A stretch of 64,000 nucleotides of DNA from an uncultured Gemmiger sp. (GTDB lineage Bacteria; Bacillota; Clostridia; Oscillospirales; Ruminococcaceae). Positions 40,872-48,768 of the stretch are shown piece by piece (position 1 is the stretch's first letter; each line of letters starts with the position of its first letter). The notes beneath the pieces are model-generated. The model ran no database searches. It had not been told where the DNA came from and was given only the letters and a program-made list of their open reading frames with translations. The stretch covers positions 1 to 64,000 of the forward strand of contig CANRLV010000003.1 in assembly GCA_947631565.1 (NCBI GenBank). Direction: 5' to 3'. A program made the position numbers and the translations under genes.

Positions 40872-41345
40872 TCAGGGCGCCAGCGCGCCCAGCAGGCTGA
40901 GCGCGGCGGTGCTGAAATCGGCAAAGAAAGCCGCGGCGCCGCCGGGCGCACGCTCGACGGTGGTCTGCTCCTGCAGGCGGATATAGGTGATCTGGCTGTT
41001 GTCGGCCCGGACCAGGCCCAGCTTGCCCTCGGCGATCTGCTGCACGTTGGCGTTGGAGGTGATGGCGCTCATCTGCGAGGCCAGATAGTCATAGGTGCTC
41101 TGGGCGTTGGTCAGCTCCTGCCTGGTCGCGTCGATCTCGCTGGAAAGACGGGTGACCTGCGCCTGGCTGTAGATGACAGCCACCATCATGATTAGGATGA
41201 CCGCCGCCGCCAGCACGGTGCCGGCCTGCCGGGCCAGCTGCCGCGCCCTGCGCAGACCGTAACGCCCCCCGCGCACCACGCGCACCGGTGGCACCGTCTG
41301 CTGGCGGCGCTGCGGCTGCGCCGCCGCATAGGCATTCGAGGCCAT
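40872..41345 (-). CDS. ftsL: FtsL-like septum formation protein
   Basis: 157-residue bitopic protein: basic N-terminus with Arg/Gln, a membrane segment (about 43-60, V-L-A-A-A-V-I-L-I-M-M-V-A-V-I-Y) and a coiled-coil outside (V-T-R-L-S-S-E-I-D-A-T-R-Q-E-L-T-N-A-Q). Heptad spacing of hydrophobic residues supports a coiled coil that pairs with FtsQ/DivIC. Assigned by topology and by its place between rsmH and ftsI. Sequence conservation in this family is low. Confidence 0.82.
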   Translation of the reverse strand: MASNAYAAAQPQRRQQTVPPVRVVRGGRYGLRRARQLARQAGTVLAAAVILIMMVAVIYSQAQVTRLSSEIDATRQELTNAQSTYDYLASQMSAITSNANVQQIAEGKLGLVRADNSQITYIRLQEQTTVERAPGGAAAFFADFSTAALSLLGALAP

Positions 41346-41413
41346 GGGCTCCCTCTCCCTTCTCTATCGTGCACGCCCGGCCGGCTTGCTGCGGCCCGGC
41401 GCGTTTTGTCACA

Positions 41414-42337
41414 TCAAAGCTTTTCCAGCACGCGCAGCTTGGCGCTGCGGCTGCGGCGGTTGGCGGCCTGCTCGGCCGCGTCGGCCGTGACGGGCTTGCG
41501 GGTGACGAGCACCGCCTTCGGCTTGCCGCCGCACACGCAGACCGGCAGCTCCGGCGGGCAGGTACAGCCGGCGGCCCAGCGGCGGAACTTGTTCTTGACC
41601 AGCCGGTCCTCAAGGCTGTGGAACGTGATGACGCACAGCCGCCCGCCGGGGGCCATTTTGCCAAAGATGGCCTCGAGACCCTGGTCCAGCGCGTCCAGCT
41701 CGCCGTTGACGGCGATGCGGATGGCCTGAAAGCTGCGCCGGGCGGGATTTTTGTGCTTGCGGCGCTCGGCCGGGGGCAGGGCGCCGGCCACGATGGCGGC
41801 CAGCTGGCCGGTGGTGGCGATGGGCTGCGCCTGCCGGGCGGCGACGATGCGGCCGGCGATCTGCCAGGCGTGCGGCTCCTCGCCGTAGTCGCGCAGGATG
41901 CGGGCCAACTCCTCGCGCCCCAGCGTGTTGACCAGGTCGGCGGCGGTGGGGCCGGACTGGCTCATGCGCATATCCAGCGGCGCGTCGGCCAGGTAGCTGA
42001 AGCCGCGGGCGGCATCGTCCAGCTGGTGGCTGGACACGCCCAGGTCAAGCAAAGCGCCGTCCAGCGCCGGGATGCCGAGGGCATCGAGCACGGCGGCGGT
42101 ATCTTTAAAGTTGGCCTGAACCACCCGGGCGGGCAGGCCCTTGAGCTTTTCCGCGGCGGCTGCCACGGCATCCGGGTCTTGATCCAAAGCGATGAGCCGC
42201 CCGGTGGTCAGGCGCGTTGCGATCGGTTTGCTGTGGCCGGCGCCGCCGGCCGTGCCGTCCAGGTAGGTGCCCCCGGGGCGGATGGCAAGCCCCTGCAAGC
42301 AGGCGTCCAGCAGTACGGGCGTGTGGCTGAATTCCAT
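41414..42337 (-). CDS. rsmH: 16S rRNA (cytosine-1402-N4)-methyltransferase
   Basis: 307-residue SAM-dependent enzyme that methylates C1402 of 16S rRNA. SAM-binding signature Y-L-D-G-T-A-G-G-A-G-H-S near residue 23-34, then L-D-L-G-V-S-S-H-Q-L-D-D-A-A-R-G-F-S-Y and the late C-V-I-T-F-H-S-L-E-D-R-L-V-K. Full length. Follows mraZ by 28 bases, the usual dcw head. Confidence 0.97.
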   Translation of the reverse strand: MEFSHTPVLLDACLQGLAIRPGGTYLDGTAGGAGHSKPIATRLTTGRLIALDQDPDAVAAAAEKLKGLPARVVQANFKDTAAVLDALGIPALDGALLDLGVSSHQLDDAARGFSYLADAPLDMRMSQSGPTAADLVNTLGREELARILRDYGEEPHAWQIAGRIVAARQAQPIATTGQLAAIVAGALPPAERRKHKNPARRSFQAIRIAVNGELDALDQGLEAIFGKMAPGGRLCVITFHSLEDRLVKNKFRRWAAGCTCPPELPVCVCGGKPKAVLVTRKPVTADAAEQAANRRSRSAKLRVLEKL

Positions 42338-42365
42338 GCCGCTGTCCCCCCTGCTGTGCTGCGTT

Positions 42366-42782
42366 TTAGAAGTCGAGCTCCTCCATCATGGCGGTAAAGT
42401 CGTCGTCCGCGTTCTGCTGGCTGGCGTTCCAGTCCGCCGTGTTCCAGATCTCGGCAAAATCACGGTTCCCGATGATGCTCACATCGTGGTCAAGGTGCGC
42501 ATATGCCCGCAGGCGGGCGGGCAGCGGGATGCGGCCCTGCTTGTCCGGCGTGACCTCGACCGCGGCGCTGAAGAACGCCCGCGCCGCGGCACGGCTGCGC
42601 ACGACGCCCTTCTCCTCGATCCTTTCGGCCAGCGCCTCAAACCCCGCCTTGGGGAAAGCGGCCAGACAGTGGTCCATCCAGCGGGTGACATAAAAGACCT
42701 CGCCCATCTCCTCGCGGAATTTGGCCGGGAAGTTGATGCGGCCCTTGCCGTCCACGGCATAATCGTACTGACCGACCAGCAT
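42366..42782 (-). CDS. mraZ: Transcriptional regulator MraZ
   Basis: 138-residue AbrB-like DNA-binding protein made of two tandem SpoVT/AbrB folds (M-L-V-G-Q-Y-D-Y-A-V-D-G-K-G-R-I at the N-terminus; V-T-P-D-K-Q-G-R-I-P-L-P in the second half). It controls its own dcw operon in known cases. The start is the ATG at 42780-42782; the upstream in-frame ATG at 42789-42791 is inside the AAGGAG-ATG ribosome binding site and is not usable. Direct repeats matching MraZ boxes lie upstream. Confidence 0.96.
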   Translation of the reverse strand: MLVGQYDYAVDGKGRINFPAKFREEMGEVFYVTRWMDHCLAAFPKAGFEALAERIEEKGVVRSRAAARAFFSAAVEVTPDKQGRIPLPARLRAYAHLDHDVSIIGNRDFAEIWNTADWNASQQNADDDFTAMMEELDF

Positions 42783-42861
42783 GGGGCGCATCTCCTTTCG
42801 TTGTAAAATCCAGCCGCGGCGGGGCGGCACTGTTGAAAACTCGGTGGAAACCGTTGAAATT

Positions 42862-42907
42862 CTCCACTTTGACCCATTTTAGGGTATAGTTTACCCATTT
42901 CTACCCA
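42862..42907 (-). promoter_or_regulatory. MraZ-box direct repeats and probable dcw promoter
   Basis: On the minus strand TGGGT (42903-42907), 5 bases, TGGGT (42893-42897), then 16 bases, TGGGT (42872-42876), 5 bases, TGGAG (42862-42866). MraZ is known to bind TGGG-type pentamers repeated with 5-base gaps. The 16-base gap contains AACTATACCCT, a likely -10 region, so the two pairs flank the promoter. No good -35 hexamer is seen. Confidence 0.75.
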
Positions 42908-42936
42908 CCATGTGCTACCAGTTTAACAGAGAATGG

Positions 42937-42980
42937 CAAAAAAATCAAGCCCGCAAAGGCCTGTTTTGGCCTTTGCGGGC
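42937..42980 (-). terminator. Terminator after rsmD operon
   Basis: GCCCGCAAAGGCC (42949-42961) pairs perfectly with GGCCTTTGCGGGC (42968-42980), followed on the minus strand by TTGATTTTTTT. On the plus strand AAAAAATTTT follows, so it may work both ways. Confidence 0.9.
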
Positions 42981-43022
42981 AAAAAATTTTGTGAAATTTT
43001 AAGCGGTGTGGAAAGCGGGCGC

Positions 43023-43508
43023 TTACCGCCGGGGCGGCGTGGGCGTGGTGGGGCGTTTGGCGGCAGCGTTGCGCAGGTTCATGCGGGTGCTCTTGATGCC
43101 GTTGACGCTGCGGGTCAGCGCCTCCTCGGCTTTTTTGAGCAGGTCCTCGCAGTAGTTGTTGGCGCTGCGCAGCAGCTCGTCGGACTGGGTCTTGGCGCCG
43201 GAGATCATGTCGGCGGCGTACTTTTTGGCGCGCTTGACGATCTCCTGCTCGCTGACCATGGCGCGGGCGCGCTCCTCGGCCTGCTTGACGATGTTGTCGC
43301 CCTCCTGCCGGGCCATCTCCAGGATCTGCTCGCGGTCGTTGACGATCTTTTTGCTGTCGCGGATCTCGTCCGGCAGGTTGTTGCGCACCTCGTCGATGAT
43401 GTCGCGGATGCGGTCCACGTCCACCACACGGCGCGCGGCGGCGAAAGGCACGGCGGTACCCTCCTCCAAAGTTTCTTCCATCAGGTCCAGCAGCTGATCA
43501 ACGTTCAT
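43023..43508 (-). CDS. Coiled-coil protein of unknown function downstream of rsmD
   Basis: 161 residues, mostly alpha-helical and charged. M-N-V-D-Q-L-L-D-L-M-E-E-T-L-E-E-G at the N-terminus, then R-R-V-V-D-V-D-R-I-R-D-I-I-D-E-V-R-N-N-L-P-type helix and a long coiled coil resembling ATP-synthase B/H-type or DivIVA-like helices (E-E-R-A-R-A-M-V-S-E-Q-E-I-V-K-R-A-K-K). The C-terminus is Pro/Thr/Arg-rich. No membrane segment. Second gene after rsmD (28 bases), before the terminator. Similar coiled-coil proteins sit beside rsmD in related Firmicutes as far as I recall; role unknown. Confidence 0.75.
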   Translation of the reverse strand: MNVDQLLDLMEETLEEGTAVPFAAARRVVDVDRIRDIIDEVRNNLPDEIRDSKKIVNDREQILEMARQEGDNIVKQAEERARAMVSEQEIVKRAKKYAADMISGAKTQSDELLRSANNYCEDLLKKAEEALTRSVNGIKSTRMNLRNAAAKRPTTPTPPRR

Positions 43509-43536
43509 GGGTCTTCTTCCTCCTCTGTGTGTATGT

Positions 43537-44082
43537 TCACGTTTCCTCCCGCCCGTAGCGGGTGACGAGTATCTTACCGTATCGGTACTGCCGCAGCAGC
43601 GCGAGCGCGCCGCAGACAGGCGGCAGCGCGGCGTCAGGCTCGCTCTCGGCCAGAACGGCGGCGTTGGGGCTGAGCAGCGGCTCCAGCCGGTCCAGCACGG
43701 CCGGCAGTGTGCCGTGGCCGAACGGCGGGTCCAGCAGCACGATGTCAAAGGGGCCGCGGGCGTGCTTTAAAAAGGTGAAAGCGTCGGTCACAGTCACCGC
43801 GGCGCGGTCCGCCACGCCGGCGGCGCGGCAGTTGGCGCGCACCACCTCGGCGGCCGGGCGCGAGAGTTCGACGAAGGTGCACTGCGCCGCCCCGCGGGAG
43901 AGTGCCTCGATGCCCAGCTGGCCGCTGCCGGCGAACAGGTCCAGCACCCGTGCGCCCGGCAGCAGGAACTGCACGCTGGAGAACATACCTTCCTTGACGC
44001 GGTCCAGCGTGGGGCGGGTGACCGCCGTGCCCGGCAGGGCCTTGAGCGGGGTGCCGCGGGCCGACCCGGCGATGACGCGCAT
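43537..44082 (-). CDS. rsmD: 16S rRNA (guanine-966-N2)-methyltransferase
   Basis: 181-residue Rossmann-fold methyltransferase acting on the 30S subunit rRNA. SAM motif V-L-D-L-F-A-G-S-G-Q-L-G-I-E-A-L-S-R-G-A near residue 46-65 and catalytic D-P-P-F in I-V-L-L-D-P-P-F-G. The N-terminus M-R-V-I-A-G-S-A-R-G is the family start. Promoter 35 bases upstream. coaD, its frequent partner, is absent. Confidence 0.93.
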   Translation of the reverse strand: MRVIAGSARGTPLKALPGTAVTRPTLDRVKEGMFSSVQFLLPGARVLDLFAGSGQLGIEALSRGAAQCTFVELSRPAAEVVRANCRAAGVADRAAVTVTDAFTFLKHARGPFDIVLLDPPFGHGTLPAVLDRLEPLLSPNAAVLAESEPDAALPPVCGALALLRQYRYGKILVTRYGREET

Positions 44083-44116
44083 GGGCGCTCCCCCTCCCTG
44101 CCGGAACTACACGTCC

Positions 44117-44145
44117 ATTATGCGGCGTTTTGGGGCGGTTGTCAA
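44117..44145 (-). promoter_or_regulatory. Sigma-A promoter of rsmD
   Basis: On the minus strand TTGACA (44140-44145), 17 bases, CATAAT (44117-44122). Near-consensus. Confidence 0.85.
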
Positions 44146-44192
44146 GGGTGCAGGATGGAAAAACCGGCGCGCGGGGGCATATCTGTGCCGAT

Positions 44193-46037
44193 TCAGGCCC
44201 GCAGGGCGTTGTAGATCTTTTCCGCCATCGCGTGGCTGATGCCCTTGACCTCTTCCAGGTCGCCGATGCTCGCCGCGCGCACGGCCTTGACCGTTTTGAA
44301 GTGCCGCAGCAGCGCCTCGCTCGTTTTGGGGCCGACGCCGGGGATATCGGTCAGGGTGGCAGCGTAGGACTTCCGTTTCATCATGCGCCTGCGGTAGTCG
44401 TTGGCGAAGCGGTGGGTCTCGTCCTGGATGTTGGTCACAAAGGTGAAGATGTTGCGGTGGCGGTTGATGGCGATCTCGCCGCCCTTGTCGTCGACGATGG
44501 CGCGGGTGCGGTGATGGTCGTCCTTGACCATGCCGAAGGTCGGCACATGCTCGAGCGCCGTGCCCTTGAGCGCCGCCTTGACGGCGCTCACCTGCCCGCG
44601 GCCGCCGTCGATGAGCAGCAGGTCGGGCAGGGTCGCGAACTGGTTGTTCGGTCCGTCCGGCTTTTCGCCGCGGCGGGCGGCCTCGTACTCGGCGGCGCGG
44701 CGGGCGAGCGTCTCGGCCAGCGAGGCGTAGTCGTCGGTACCGGCCACCGTTTTCATCGCAAAGCGGCGGTAGCCGCTGCGGTACGGCCGCCCGTCTTTAA
44801 ACACGACCATGCCGCATACGCTGGAGCCGTCGCCCCAGTTGGAGATATCGTAGCTCTCGATGACCTTGGGCGGGGCCGGCAGGCCCAGCACCTGGGCGGC
44901 CTCCTCCAATAATTTTTCCTCGCGGGAATAGCGCCCACTCTCGCGGCCCAGACGCTCGACGGCGTTGGTGTAGGCCATCGTGACGAGCTTGGCCACATCG
45001 CCGCGCTGCGGCACATACAGGTTGACGGCGCTGCCGCGCGCCTGCTCCAGCGCCTTTTGCAGCGCCTCGTGGTCGGCGGGCAGCGCGTCGACGGCCACCG
45101 TTTTGGGAACGGTCTCGCCGTCCAGGTAATACTGCGGCAGGAACTCCTCGCGCACGGCGCCGATGTCGGCGGTGTCATGGAAGACGAACTCCCGCTTGTC
45201 GGCCAGGCGCCCCTCGCGGTAACGCAGCACGGCGGCGCAGACGGCGCGGGAGGTGCCGGCCAGCGCGATGACATCCATCTCGGTCTCGTCGCCGCGCACG
45301 ACCTTCTGCCCCTCGACCACGCGCTCGATGGCATTGATCTGGTCGCGCAGCAGCGCGGCGGTCTCAAAGTCCAGCCGCTCGGCGGCGGCGTCCATCTTTT
45401 CCTTTAGCTGCCGGACGATGTCGCGCTTGCCGTAGCGCAGCATATGCAGCGCCGCCTGCACGGCGTCGTTGTAGGCTTCGCGGGATATCCTGCCGCTGCA
45501 CACGGCCATGCATTTGCCGATGTGGGCGTTGAGGCAGGGCCGGCCCTTGCCGAGCTCGCGCGGGAACTCCTTATTGCAGCGGGGCAGCAAAAAGCAGTCC
45601 TGCGCGGTCTCGACCATCTGGCGCACGGCGAAGGACGAAGTAAAGGGGCCGATGTAGTCGGCGTTTTCATCGTCCTTCTGCAAGGCGGCCGAGATGCGCG
45701 GCCAGTCCCCGCGCGTGACCTTGACGTAGCTGTAGCCCTTGTCATCCTTGAGCAGGATGTTGTACTTGGGGGTGTGGGCCTTGATCTGGCTGGCCTCCAG
45801 CACCAGCGCCTCGAACTCGCTCTGGCAGACGATGACGTCAAACGCGAAGGCGTGGGCGATCATCTGGGTGACCTTGGCGTCATGGGGCACGCCCTCGCGG
45901 AAATACTGTGACACGCGCGTGCGCAGGCGCTTGGCCTTGCCGATGTAGATGATGGTATCGCTTTTGTCGCGGATGATGTAGACACCCGGCAAAAGCGGCA
46001 GCATACAGGCCTTTTTGTACAGCTCCTGTTTGGTCAC
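44193..46037 (-). CDS. uvrC: UvrABC excinuclease subunit C
   Basis: 614-residue nucleotide-excision-repair endonuclease that makes both incisions around a lesion after UvrB loading. GIY-YIG domain at the N-terminus (G-V-Y-I-I-R...I-I-Y-I-G-K-A), cysteine cluster C-L-N-A-H-I-G-K-C-M-A-V-C-S-G, UvrB-binding helix (about 200-235), RNase H-like domain (E-S-Y-D-I-S-N-W-G-D and L-L-I-D-G-G-R-G-Q), and helix-hairpin-helix end (I-P-G-V-G-P-K-T-S-E-A-L-L). The start is GTG at 46035-46037, eight bases after GGAGG; an ATG-started extension upstream passes through the ptsH terminator region and is rejected. Confidence 0.96.
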   Translation of the reverse strand: MTKQELYKKACMLPLLPGVYIIRDKSDTIIYIGKAKRLRTRVSQYFREGVPHDAKVTQMIAHAFAFDVIVCQSEFEALVLEASQIKAHTPKYNILLKDDKGYSYVKVTRGDWPRISAALQKDDENADYIGPFTSSFAVRQMVETAQDCFLLPRCNKEFPRELGKGRPCLNAHIGKCMAVCSGRISREAYNDAVQAALHMLRYGKRDIVRQLKEKMDAAAERLDFETAALLRDQINAIERVVEGQKVVRGDETEMDVIALAGTSRAVCAAVLRYREGRLADKREFVFHDTADIGAVREEFLPQYYLDGETVPKTVAVDALPADHEALQKALEQARGSAVNLYVPQRGDVAKLVTMAYTNAVERLGRESGRYSREEKLLEEAAQVLGLPAPPKVIESYDISNWGDGSSVCGMVVFKDGRPYRSGYRRFAMKTVAGTDDYASLAETLARRAAEYEAARRGEKPDGPNNQFATLPDLLLIDGGRGQVSAVKAALKGTALEHVPTFGMVKDDHHRTRAIVDDKGGEIAINRHRNIFTFVTNIQDETHRFANDYRRRMMKRKSYAATLTDIPGVGPKTSEALLRHFKTVKAVRAASIGDLEEVKGISHAMAEKIYNALRA

Positions 46038-46071
46038 GCGGCACACCTCCCCCGGCAAAAAATGGCAAGAA

Positions 46072-46110
46072 GCAGACAAAAAGCGCGGCAGGGAGCCCCC
46101 GCCGCGCTTT
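46072..46110 (-). terminator. Terminator of ptsH
   Basis: AAGCGCGGC (46081-46089) pairs with GCCGCGCTT (46101-46109) with further G-C pairs inside, followed by TTTTTG on the minus strand. Confidence 0.85.
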
Positions 46111-46120
46111 GCAGGTCCTG

Positions 46121-46384
46121 TTACTCAGAGAAGCCGGAGTTGACCAGCTTGACGAGGCCGTCGACCGCGGCCTGCTCGTCCGGGCCGTCGGCGATGATGC
46201 GGATGGCGGTGCCGCCCACGATGCCCAGGCTGAGCACGCCCAGCAGGCTCTTGGCGTTGACGCGGCGCTCCTCCTTCTCGACCCAGATGGAGGCCTTGTA
46301 CTCGTTGGCCTTCTGGATGAAGAACGTTGCGGGACGAGCGTGCAGACCCACCTGATTCTCAACGGTAACTTCTTTTACGTACAT
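46121..46384 (-). CDS. ptsH: HPr phosphocarrier protein
   Basis: 87-residue phosphocarrier of the sugar phosphotransferase system. The active-site His15 lies in G-L-H-A-R-P-A and the regulatory Ser46 in N-A-K-S-L-L-G-V, so it can be phosphorylated by both enzyme I and HPr kinase and can serve in CcpA-type catabolite control. ATG at 46382-46384 follows AGGAGAG. It stands alone between a promoter and a terminator; ptsI is not adjacent. Confidence 0.96.
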   Translation of the reverse strand: MYVKEVTVENQVGLHARPATFFIQKANEYKASIWVEKEERRVNAKSLLGVLSLGIVGGTAIRIIADGPDEQAAVDGLVKLVNSGFSE

Positions 46385-46475
46385 AGCTATTCTCTCCTGT
46401 TTTCGCAAAGTATAGCCTTGACCGCAAAACCGCAGGTCCGGGCAGGCGGGCCCTACGCACCGCCATACTGTCTTT

Positions 46476-46504
46476 ATTTTATATGATGGCGGCAATTTTG
46501 TACA
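46476..46504 (-). promoter_or_regulatory. Probable ptsH promoter
   Basis: On the minus strand TGTACA (46499-46504), 17 bases, TAAAAT (46476-46481). This leaves an 85-base leader. A second weaker -10, TATACT, lies nearer the gene. The rest of the 274-base gap to trmD shows only a small hairpin. Confidence 0.45.
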
Positions 46505-46658
46505 GTGGATTTGCGCAAATTTGGCAGGATTCTGGTATTATGCCCTTTCCACTCCCCATTCTTTGTACAGTTTTGCCATGGATTTTCCCAATGATTGCCG
46601 GCGGGGGCACAAGTTGTAGTGGTAACGGCCCGGGGCCTGCCCCCATATAGGCAAGCCG

Positions 46659-47891
46659 TCACGCCTGCGGGGCATACCGGAACCGCAGCAGCACCGGCGC
46701 CGGCGTGCCGGGCAGATTGGGGGTACTGTCCAATGCTCTGGCGTCGCCCGTGGGCACGAAGCCCATGCGGCGGTACAGGCGCTGCGCGCCGGGAAAGAAG
46801 CTGAGCACCTCCAGCCAGGGCGTTTTTCCGTCGGACGTGATTTTTTTGCGCGCGAAGTCCAGCAATTTGCTGCCGATGCCGCGGCCCTGCATTTCGGGCA
46901 GCACATACAGGCGGCTGATCTCGCCGCTGGGGCGATGTACGCCGACGAGCGCGTCCGGCATACCGTCGGTGGTATGCAGATAGAACGCCCAGCCCGCCGC
47001 GCGGTCGCGCGCCAACTCGGCGGCAAACACCTGCCGGGAATTGGCGGCCAGGTACGCCGGCGTGCACAGGTCCTGCCGCTGCCGCTGCCACGCCGCGTGG
47101 TAGACGGCCGCCGCCTGTTCCAGCTGGGCGTCGGTGCGCACGAGCTGCGCCTTTTCGCCGCGCTTCCATTTGGGCACGGCGCGCGGGTGGGTCCCGGCCC
47201 AGCGCTCATAGAGGTCGGGGCGGCGGGCCCTGGTGCGGGCGCGGCTCTGTTCGGCGCGCCAGCTTTCGATTTTTTCATGGTCGCCGGTCAGCAGCACGGG
47301 CGGCACGGCGCGGTCCTCCCACACCTCGGGGCGGGTGTACTGCGGGTACTCCAAGAGGTCGTCCCAGTAGCTTTCCTCCTCATAGCCTTGCTGCTCGGCC
47401 AGCACGCCGGGCTGCAGGCGCAGCACGCTGTCGGCCACGGCCAGCGCTGCCAGCTCGCCGCCGGTCAGCACATAGTCGCCGATGGAAAGCTCCTCGTCGG
47501 CAAAGGCCTCTATCACGCGCTCGTCGATGCCCTCGTAGTGGCCGCAGACCAGCGTCAGGCAGTCATACCGGGTCAGGCGTTTGGCGTCCGCCTCGGTGTA
47601 GGGGCGGCCGGCCGCGGTCAAAAACACGATGTGCGGTTCAGGATACCCTGCCTGCGCGCACTGCGCCTGCACGGCGCGCAGGCAGTCGGCGATGGGCTGG
47701 GCGTAGAGCACCATGCCCGGCCCGCCGCCATAGGGGTAATCGTCGGTCTGCCGCTGTTTATTGGCCGTATAGTCGCGTATCTGGTGGCAGTGCGCGTCGA
47801 ACAGGCCGCGCTTCCTCGCCCGGCCCAAAATGCTGGTATCCAAAAAGCTGTCACAGAGGTCCGGGAACAGCGTTACGATGTCGATGCGCAT
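46659..47891 (-). CDS. trmD: TrmD tRNA (guanine-37-N1)-methyltransferase fused to a GNAT acetyltransferase domain
   Basis: 410 residues. Residues 1 to about 245 are a complete TrmD: M-R-I-D-I-V-T-L-F-P at the start, D-D-Y-P-Y-G-G-G-P-G-M-V, V-C-G-H-Y-E-G-I-D-E-R-V, S-I-G-D-Y-V-L-T-G-G-E-L-A, and the C-terminal P-P-V-L-L-T-G-D-H. The reaction is SAM-dependent m1G37 formation on tRNA. Residues about 260-410 form a GNAT acetyltransferase domain with the acetyl-CoA loop R-L-Y-V-L-P-E-M-Q-G-R-G-I-G-S-K-L-L. The frame is continuous, without stop or shift. Start ATG (47889-47891) is four bases after the rimM stop. Last gene of the operon. Substrate of the GNAT part is unknown. Confidence 0.92.
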   Translation of the reverse strand: MRIDIVTLFPDLCDSFLDTSILGRARKRGLFDAHCHQIRDYTANKQRQTDDYPYGGGPGMVLYAQPIADCLRAVQAQCAQAGYPEPHIVFLTAAGRPYTEADAKRLTRYDCLTLVCGHYEGIDERVIEAFADEELSIGDYVLTGGELAALAVADSVLRLQPGVLAEQQGYEEESYWDDLLEYPQYTRPEVWEDRAVPPVLLTGDHEKIESWRAEQSRARTRARRPDLYERWAGTHPRAVPKWKRGEKAQLVRTDAQLEQAAAVYHAAWQRQRQDLCTPAYLAANSRQVFAAELARDRAAGWAFYLHTTDGMPDALVGVHRPSGEISRLYVLPEMQGRGIGSKLLDFARKKITSDGKTPWLEVLSFFPGAQRLYRRMGFVPTGDARALDSTPNLPGTPAPVLLRFRYAPQA

Positions 47892-47895
47892 GGCT

Positions 47896-48426
47896 CTAGT
47901 CCTCATCACCGTTGACCGCTTCCCCGAACATACCGGGGATGGGCGCCACGGTGACGGTGCGGTTTTGGATGTCGATGCCCTTTAAGAATTCCGGCACCGC
48001 CGGGAACATATGCTCGGTGCCCTGTGCGTCGGTGACGGTGTAGATGTCCTGCGCCGCCGGATGGTCGACGGCGGTCATGGTGCCGTACACCGTGCCGTCG
48101 GCGGCATCGACGACGGCGCAGCCGAGCAGGTCATCGATGAAATAGCGGTCCCTGGGCAGCCGGACCTCCGCCTTGGCGAAGTAGAGTGTTCTGCCCACCA
48201 GCGCGCGGGCGGCGTCCATATCGTCAACGCCGCCAAGGCGCAGGATGACCGTGCTGCCCTGCCCGCGCACGCCGCGCACGGCAAAGTTCTCGCCGCCTTG
48301 GGCGGCGCCGTACAGCGTTTTGAGCCTGGCTAGGAACGCCGCGCCGTCGCACAGCGGCAGCGCCTTGAGTTCCCCGCGCACGCCGTGGGTGGTGACCAGC
48401 TTGCAGGCCGGCAGATAGTCTTGCAT
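47896..48426 (-). CDS. rimM: 16S rRNA processing protein RimM
   Basis: 176-residue ribosome maturation factor that binds uS19 during 30S assembly. N-terminal RimM barrel (V-T-T-H-G-V-R-G-E-L-K-A, with G-x-R-G-E-L motif), central G-V-D-D-M-D-A-A-R-A-L-V-G-R-T-L-Y, and PRC-barrel (D-D-L-L-G-C-A-V...H-M-F-P-A-V-P-E-F-L-K-G-I-D). ATG at 48424-48426 follows AAAGGA. It lies after an internal terminator and directly before trmD. Confidence 0.93.
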   Translation of the reverse strand: MQDYLPACKLVTTHGVRGELKALPLCDGAAFLARLKTLYGAAQGGENFAVRGVRGQGSTVILRLGGVDDMDAARALVGRTLYFAKAEVRLPRDRYFIDDLLGCAVVDAADGTVYGTMTAVDHPAAQDIYTVTDAQGTEHMFPAVPEFLKGIDIQNRTVTVAPIPGMFGEAVNGDED

Positions 48427-48445
48427 AGAGGGTCCTTTCTGTGTT

Positions 48446-48480
48446 TTCAAAAAACGCCTCACCGGGCGGTGGGGCGTTTG
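48446..48480 (-). terminator. Terminator-like hairpin between khpA and rimM
   Basis: On the minus strand AAACGCC-CCACC pairs with GGTG-GGCGTTT (48452-48464 with 48468-48479, one mismatch), followed by six T. It lies between khpA and rimM, inside what is usually one operon, so it probably lowers rimM-trmD expression relative to ffh and rpsP. Confidence 0.75.
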
Positions 48481-48498
48481 GGGTTTTGGGGGCAGGCG

Positions 48499-48732
48499 TC
48501 AGTCGATTTCAACGACCACTTTCTCGCCCTGGCGGACGGCGGCCGCGCGCATGACGACGCGGATGGCCTTGGCGATGCGGCCCTGTTTGCCGATCACGCG
48601 GCCCATATCCTCGGCGGCAACGCTGAGATGGTAGACGACGGTACCGTCCTCCCGCGCGGGATCGACCGTTACCTGCACGGCGTCCTTGTCCTCAACAAGG
48701 CCGCGGGCGACGGCAATGAGCAATTCCTGCAT
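48499..48732 (-). CDS. khpA: KH-domain RNA-binding protein KhpA
   Basis: 77-residue single KH-domain protein that binds RNA, usually as a dimer with KhpB, and influences cell size and translation in Firmicutes. G-x-x-G loop seen as R-V-I-G-K-Q-G-R-I-A. Length and place directly after rpsP are typical. Confidence 0.95.
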   Translation of the reverse strand: MQELLIAVARGLVEDKDAVQVTVDPAREDGTVVYHLSVAAEDMGRVIGKQGRIAKAIRVVMRAAAVRQGEKVVVEID

Positions 48733-48768
48733 GTGACGTTCCTCCTATACGATGGTGGCGGGGCCGCC

